13,805 nt of DNA, taken from contig NW_025955702.1 of NCBI RefSeq assembly GCF_022376445.1, positions 1 through 13,805 on the forward strand. Direction: 5' to 3'. The notes beneath the pieces were generated by a model. It made no database searches. It saw only the letters and a list, made by a program, of their open reading frames with translations, and was not told the DNA's origin. The first letter of the stretch is position 1. The number at the start of each line of letters is the position of its first letter. Source of the stretch: Fomitopsis serialis (taxonomy: Eukaryota > Basidiomycota > Agaricomycetes > Polyporales > Fomitopsidaceae). Shown here in pieces: positions 8,906-13,805 of this stretch. Both the position numbers and the translations under genes were made by a program.

Positions 8906-9407
8906 GAGGGTATGTGGGGAGGATCAGGTCGTGGTAATTGTGCGCCAGGGGAGCGGTTTGCGACAAGGACGATCGCTGCGGTGGGCGGTCATTTTGGCTG
9001 CGGTTAAGTCTGACCGGAACAGCCTCGGCGCAGCGGATCCTTCCCAACTATCCAATTTTTACGCACCTCGCCGGTTGCGCAGACCTCGGTTCACGTTCGT
9101 ACGGCGGAAGGACGACCTGCAGAACAAACGACATATAAAGGCTAAGCATTCCAGCAAAGCTTTAGATACGCTACAATGCGGAGGGTCCGTTCTGGAAAGC
9201 TAATGGCTACGAGTCTGTCTAGGAAGTACTGGGTCTGTCCATGAATCGTCAACCTATCGTATCTGTGCGTAGTACTAAAAAATCAACACCGTGCGCGAAA
9301 CGCACGCTACTGCACGCGCACGGTGCGGCCAATTCAAAATGACAGACGAGAAGAACAAGCAAGTCCGCAAAGGGAGTCCTTAGCTATGCAATGTGAATGT
9401 TTTCAGC
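8906..9407. promoter_or_regulatory. Promoter of the 467-aa protein and 3' region of the Mid2-like gene
   Basis: Both neighbours are on the minus strand. The right part is therefore the 3' flank of the Mid2-like gene, and the left part is the promoter and leader of the unknown membrane-protein gene. No coding frame is convincing. ATATAAAG occurs at about 9131-9138, but it reads on the plus strand, where no gene follows. A perfect inverted repeat lies at 9287-9325. Confidence 0.4.
9287..9325. repeat. Perfect 11-bp inverted repeat (hairpin)
   Basis: CACCGTGCGCG at 9287-9297 and CGCGCACGGTG at 9315-9325 are exact reverse complements separated by 17 nt. Nearly all pairs are G-C, so the transcript could form a stable stem. 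It lies 83-121 nt beyond the stop codon of the Mid2-like gene, so it would probably sit in that 3' untranslated region. A role in mRNA stability or 3' processing is possible but unproven. Confidence 0.45.
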
Positions 9408-11915
9408 TCAATCTCGAAGCGTCGTTTCTCGCGAGAGGTCCGCGCCGTCAGGATTCCGCACCTACAGCATCGCGTTAGCCAGGTATCGTAGGGAGAAAAT
9501 CGACAAACTCACCTCAAGAGCAGGCTTCGAAGTCCCCGGGTTCTCGAACGGACCCTCCTCCGCCATAGAATAAACAGACGACGTCCCTGATTCCCTCATA
9601 CCAGCTGCAGGCTGCGCTGCCTCCTCACTCGCACTCCGATTCGCATCCACCAACCTCTTCGGATTCCGTGGTGGAGGAGCCAACAAATCGCCCGACGAGC
9701 TAGCGTTCACCATAGTGGCAGGCGTCGCTTGCCCGCTCTCGCTCGCCACGCGGTCACGGTTGTACCCCAACAGAAGGTCATGGCTGCTGGCACTGCCTTG
9801 CGCACGGTGTCCGAACCCAGAGCTGCTGTCGCTGCGCGAGCTGGAGCTGTGTCCGTGACCCGGGTGCCCAACGGTGTACGCGCCCGGCGGCGGGCTATTT
9901 GTGGGGGCGGGCGCGTACCCGTCTCGCCGCGGGAAGCCCAGGGTCGCCGGGGGCGGCGGGTGGATCGTGCCGTACGCTGCGTAGGGGTCGAAGTCGACTG
10001 CACGCGTCTCTACAGGCTCAGGGCCCGCGGCTGGGTCGTCCATGTAGCCTGAAGGAGGACGTCCTGTTGCGAGGGGCAGGGACGTAGTCGTGTCGGCGAA
10101 CGGATTTGAGGCGGAGGTGTGTCGTGAAGTGCGCTGCGACATGTTCGGCGCGGCCCCTTCCATGTCGCCATCGAGCGGACGGCGGTTGAGGCCGGCTGCT
10201 GCGAGGGTCGAGGCGACTGTAGTGTCGTGCTCCAGTCTGCGAGTGCGGCGGCGTCGACGAATGAAAAAGAATAGGAAGAGTAAGATCGAGGCAGCGGCCA
10301 AACCAACAATCAGGAAGACGCCAGCAACAGCACCCTTGTTGTTGAAGAACCTGGTGGGAACTTGTTAGCTGCCCCTTTACAAGCCGCAAGAAACGGCTTA
10401 CTGCGAGCTGCCCTGACTGCTGTCGCCCTGAGTGAGCGGAGTGGGATTTGCGACAACTACTGTCACAACGCTCGGACCATTGCTACCACTGATCATTGAG
10501 GTCTCGGTAACGAATGGCGGAGCAGTCGTGACTGTCTTTCCAACACTGTTGGTCGTGGTCACATATATGGTTGACCCGGCCGTGGAACTGCCAGGAACAG
10601 TGGAGATGAGCCTTTATCAATATCCAAATACGAAACCATACGCACGTCGCAGTAAACGTCGGACTGCTCGAACTGCTAGAACGCCCGCTCTGGGAAGACG
10701 TGCTGGTACTGTAGACCGTCTCCGTTGCCGACCCAACCGAAGTGCTGATCGCACTTGCAGATGAGGAAGAAGAGGGAGGCGTCGAGGACGGAGTAGTCGA
10801 AGGGGAGGTCGTCGTGTCCTGACTGGAGGAAGAAGAGGACTGAGCGGACGAGGAGGTCGTCGTTGTCGTGACCCGGTCACTGCTCGAAGTGCTGCTCGAC
10901 TGGTCGCTCGTTGACGTAGAGCTGCTAGACTCTTGACTGGTTGACGAGCTGATGGACGTAGACTGCGAGGTGGAAGATGACGACTGTGTGACCGCCGAGG
11001 ACGCCGCACTCGTCGACGCCCGAGTAGCCCTATGTACAAATATACGCGTGAGCTTCATGCAAAGTCAAACAGGGTGGAACTGACGCTGAAGCGGCAGAGG
11101 ACATAGCAGAGGAGGACCCAGAGGAGGATTCCGAGGCGGTGGCGGCGCTGCGGACAGACGAACACCACCATCACTGCGACTGCGGCAGGACAGACATGAT
11201 AAACGAACACTTACGAGGTAGAAGCAGCGGAGCTCATCGACGAGTCGCTGGTGGACCTCCTAGAGATAGACGTCGAAGATGCGGCGGCAGTGGACGCTTG
11301 CGTGGAGGAAGCCTGCGAGGACTGCGCTGCAGAGGACGTGGGAGCGCTGGCCGACGACCCAGCAGAGGACATAGAACGGGCGGAAGAGCTAACAATGGCA
11401 GTCGTTGAATCCGTGGGAGTACGAGAGACCGTTGATGTGGGTGATAGCGTGTCCGAGTTCGTAACGGAAGCCGAAGAGGCGGAAATCGACGACGCGGTCG
11501 GGGACTGAGAGGTCGCTGAAGCAGTATCAGTGCCTGAGGCTGATGAACCTAGGCAAAATGAAAGAATAGATATTCAGTATGCCGGTCTGCAATGTGGGCC
11601 ACTAAACGGAAAATGGCTAGGTTGTGCGCATGTGCGGGCCGTGCCACTGTCAAGAGCCCCTGGGGCCTGGACGAGAGGAAGAGGTCAGAAGGACGCGACA
11701 CCTGCACGCAGGATGACTACAACTCACGTATGGCGTTCGTCCAGGGCCAGGAGGTCAAGGCAGGACCAGAGAAACCGAGACGACACGAGGCAAGGTGCAG
11801 CGACGGCCAGGGGGAGCCGGCGATGAAATCATGCAGTGGGGACGGGTCGCTCACCTGGGCTGGAGGGACTAACACTGGATGTCTGTCTTCTGTCGTGAAT
11901 GAGGACATGAGCCAT
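9408..11915 (-). CDS. Mid2-like Ser/Thr-rich single-pass surface protein
   Basis: Exons on the minus strand: 11915-11855 (uncertain), 11548-11215, 11147-11085, 11029-10646, 10587-10402, 10350-9513 and 9461-9408, about 639 aa. The outer part (about residues 10-340) is mostly Ser, Thr and Ala, likely heavily O-mannosylated. It ends in a less simple segment (STIYVTTTNSVGKTVTTAPP). One membrane helix follows at about 350-373 (AVAGVFLIVGLAAASILLFL), then a RRRRRTRR stop-transfer run. The tail of about 265 residues has NPFAD, DPYAAYG and a C-terminal VRNPDGADLSRET. This is the layout of fungal Mid2/Wsc-type sensors that report cell-wall stress to Rho1, but no WSC cysteine domain is seen. No clear signal peptide was found: the chosen ATG gives MAHVLIHDRRQTSSVSPSSP, and a missed upstream exon or a different first exon is likely. 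The 306-nt first intron is atypically long and contains a good-looking GTGAGT to CGTCCAG intron of its own. Confidence 0.65.
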
Positions 11916-12937
11916 GGCCTAGAGAGGCGACATGGAGGAGAAGGAAGAGCAGGACATGGGGAAATAATAACGGGCGCGATATGGAGCACGGCGTGTTCTG
12001 CCCAGGTTATCGACCCTCCGCAGACTCTTCCTCGCGCGCTACCATGCCGGCGCCACACCTTCTTGCGCAGCGCCACTCCCGGCCCGCGACGCGCTCTTAC
12101 CGACTCAACGCCAACATCCCGCCTGCTCACTGCCGTCTCGCCATGTACATACTTGCGGTCTGCTTTTGGTCTGCAGCGGGCTACGGACTCAATTTTACAC
12201 CCGTGCAATGCTCCTCGGGTGCAGACAGCAGATAATCGATGCTTCTGTCCATTTGTGGCAGTCACGGTGCCTCAGCCGCAACTTTAATGCCGACAGCGTG
12301 CTGGCAACTGACGCGACGCCCTTGCTTCACTTCGTAACTTATCGTAAGCAGCCTGTTTGTTCCGCTATCGTAACATGGCCCATGCCTTGCTGCAAATGAC
12401 TACGGGAAGTGCATGGGAACCTGCCATACGCGATGGCGGAGGTCTCCCTGCCCAATATTGTTGTTGTTATTCGCCATGACATAGACAATGACGCGGACGA
12501 CCGAGCGAAAGCCGTGCTCGCTAAGCCTCCAGAGCGCGCAGACAACCGACGTACACAGAACTTAGCGCGTGCACGTACCTGTGACGTTAGCGCTCCATCT
12601 GGACTGAATGGCCGCGAAGCGAACAACAGGTTATCCAGTAGTGTCCATGGCTAAGCTCATACAAGTAGTGAGATACATCCGAGGATTAGGAAGAAATAAT
12701 CATAGACGAAGGAATGAATCCGTATACCGAACGGGTAGTCTAGCATGCAAGATGAGGAAGATGGTGCGGCGTCGTTGTCGATTGTGGCGAGAGCGAAGCG
12801 TGAGATGTAGAACGAGATACTATGCATGATGGAGACGTCAGCAACTCGTGCATTATAGACAGTGTGTACACCCACTGACAAATACGTAGTCCAGATGCTC
12901 AACAAGCCAGAAGTCGTGATGTCGGTGGCGGTATAGG
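11916..12937. other. Region upstream of the Mid2-like gene and downstream of the Rab gene
   Basis: About 1 kb with no supported gene. It should contain the promoter, leader and possibly a missed signal-peptide exon of the Mid2-like gene, plus the 3' untranslated region of the Rab4-like gene. A minus-strand stretch at about 11964-11920 would encode a hydrophobic run (VLLFLLLHVASL), but it lacks an in-frame ATG and is out of frame with the next exon. Longer open frames on both strands here show no coding character. Confidence 0.35.
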
Positions 12938-13805
12938 TCAGCAACACCTGCTGGTGATCCCAGGAAGTTTAAGCTTGACGGTGCTCTTCCTCTGGCGTGG
13001 CTGAGGCTGCCGAAGCTCAGTCGCCCCGAGCTGTTTACCCTCCGCAATGCGCGGTCACCGTAACTGACACCACTCCCAGCCTTGTCCGGGTCGAGCTGGC
13101 CTGATTCTATGGCGAGCAATATTGATCGAGCGCAGAGCAGAAACGGCGCCTCGACATTATTCCTGACAGCGAAGACGCCTCGAGGAAATGCACGTCTGTA
13201 CTCCGGTCAGCATAAGGCATCACGGCAAGGCGAAGCGCACACACTGTTCTCAGCCGCCACCGGCTCGCCTCTGCCCATTCTACTTCGCGCTCCTCTTCCC
13301 TATCCGATTTGTTGCCTACGAGGACGGTGACGAGGTGTGGGCTCGCAAGTGCACGCGCATCCGCAAGCCACCTCGAGAGATTCTGGAACGACGCCGGCTG
13401 TTCATCGCGCTCAGCAACGGTCGTGTGCGCACCTCTCTCAGCGACAACGCACCTGGTAATGTCATACACAAGTATGGCACCCGCCGCCCTCGATAAGCTT
13501 CGCGTGACAGATCTACGTCAAGAGAAGATCCTCAGAGCTCAGCTAGGCGTCACGCGAGTCGTGTTGCAGCCTGACCTAACCTCTCTGCCCGCCGTGTCCA
13601 CAAACTGGTCACAAGGTCAAACGAAGATCCATAGAGATGTCGTGGATGGTGCGCTCGTACCTGCAACTTGATGCGCTTCTCGCTAGCCGGATCGTCCGGC
13701 TGGAGAACTCGACGCCGATGGTATGTTGCGAATGGTCCTTGACTGCGAACGGTTACGGTTGAGGTCAGTATCTACACACCGGTCCAACGCAGCACGTACA
13801 TGTGT
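12938..13805 (-). CDS. Rab4-type small GTPase, 5'-partial, frame broken several times
   Basis: Apparent minus-strand exons: 13805-13800, 13742-13661, 13604-13576, 13512-13453, 13397-13245 and 13195-12938. Pieces read in order are those of a Rab: [18 protein letters not shown] (switch I), DTAG (switch II), [40 protein letters not shown] (the NKxD guanine motif, about 13302-13313), VHFLEASSL, and [21 protein letters not shown] Ser/Arg-rich tail ends in SRCC and TGA at 12940-12938; the Cys-Cys is the double geranylgeranylation signal. Rab4 proteins act in early endosome recycling. The P-loop exon lies beyond the right edge. The blocks are not in one frame: about five places are one base short (near 13681, 13393, 13258, 13160 and 12984), and switch II is altered (13576-13604). 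Conservation between the breaks suggests sequence error or very recent decay. The family call is firm; the subfamily is inferred. Confidence 0.7.

Noticed and set aside
10617..11039. Arg/Pro-rich minus-strand frame overlapping the Mid2-like gene
   Set aside because: It is a frame-shifted reading of the Ser-rich exon; the Ser/Thr frame joins properly to neighbouring exons and this one does not.
11717..12265. 182-aa minus-strand open frame just upstream of the Mid2-like gene
   Set aside because: It could be joined in phase to the next exon, but it is not Ser/Thr-rich, has no signal peptide, and runs through what looks like promoter and intron. The shorter first exon fits the downstream composition better.
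11592..12287. 231-aa plus-strand open frame
   Set aside because: It has no recognisable motif, lies over the Mid2-like 5' region on the other strand, and lacks coding character.

Overview
The window looks like nuclear DNA of a filamentous basidiomycete, probably an Agaricomycete. It is GC-rich, its genes are split by many introns of about 45-65 nt with GT-AG ends and CTRAY-like branch sites, and the proteins are typical of mushroom-forming fungi. No mobile element, CRISPR array, rRNA or tRNA was recognised. All exon coordinates were derived by eye from splice motifs and reading-frame continuity, without transcript support.

Layout, left to right. (1) 1-134, minus: 5' end of a CS-domain gene resembling the Hsp90 co-chaperone SGT1, running off the left edge. 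(2) 135-543: a 409-bp divergent promoter with three GTGACGG motifs. (3) 544-1975, plus: a seven-exon glutathione S-transferase-like protein of 363 aa. (4) 1976-3262: gene-poor DNA with a near-identical 25-bp direct repeat and a short palindrome. (5) 3263-3769, minus: a broken, DUF6533-like relic (weak call). (6) 4199-6871, plus: a type II membrane glycosyltransferase of family GT31 in five exons, with one apparent one-base frameshift in a C-rich stretch near its start. (7) 7336-8905, minus and convergent with the GT31 gene: a 467-aa single-pass membrane protein of unknown function. (8) 9408-11915, minus: a Ser/Thr-rich, single-pass, Mid2-like surface protein whose 5' end is uncertain. (9) 12938-13805, minus: a Rab4-type GTPase ending in Cys-Cys, running off the right edge, with a series of small reading-frame breaks.

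The genes are not an operon or an obvious biosynthetic cluster. A loose theme is the secretory pathway and cell surface (GT31 transferase, Mid2-like sensor, unknown membrane protein, Rab GTPase), with stress proteins (SGT1-like, GST) at the left. The points most worth checking are the serial frame breaks in the Rab4 gene, the GT31 frameshift, the uncharacterised membrane protein, and the repeat in the gene-poor stretch. I did not find convincing evidence for a new multi-gene system.
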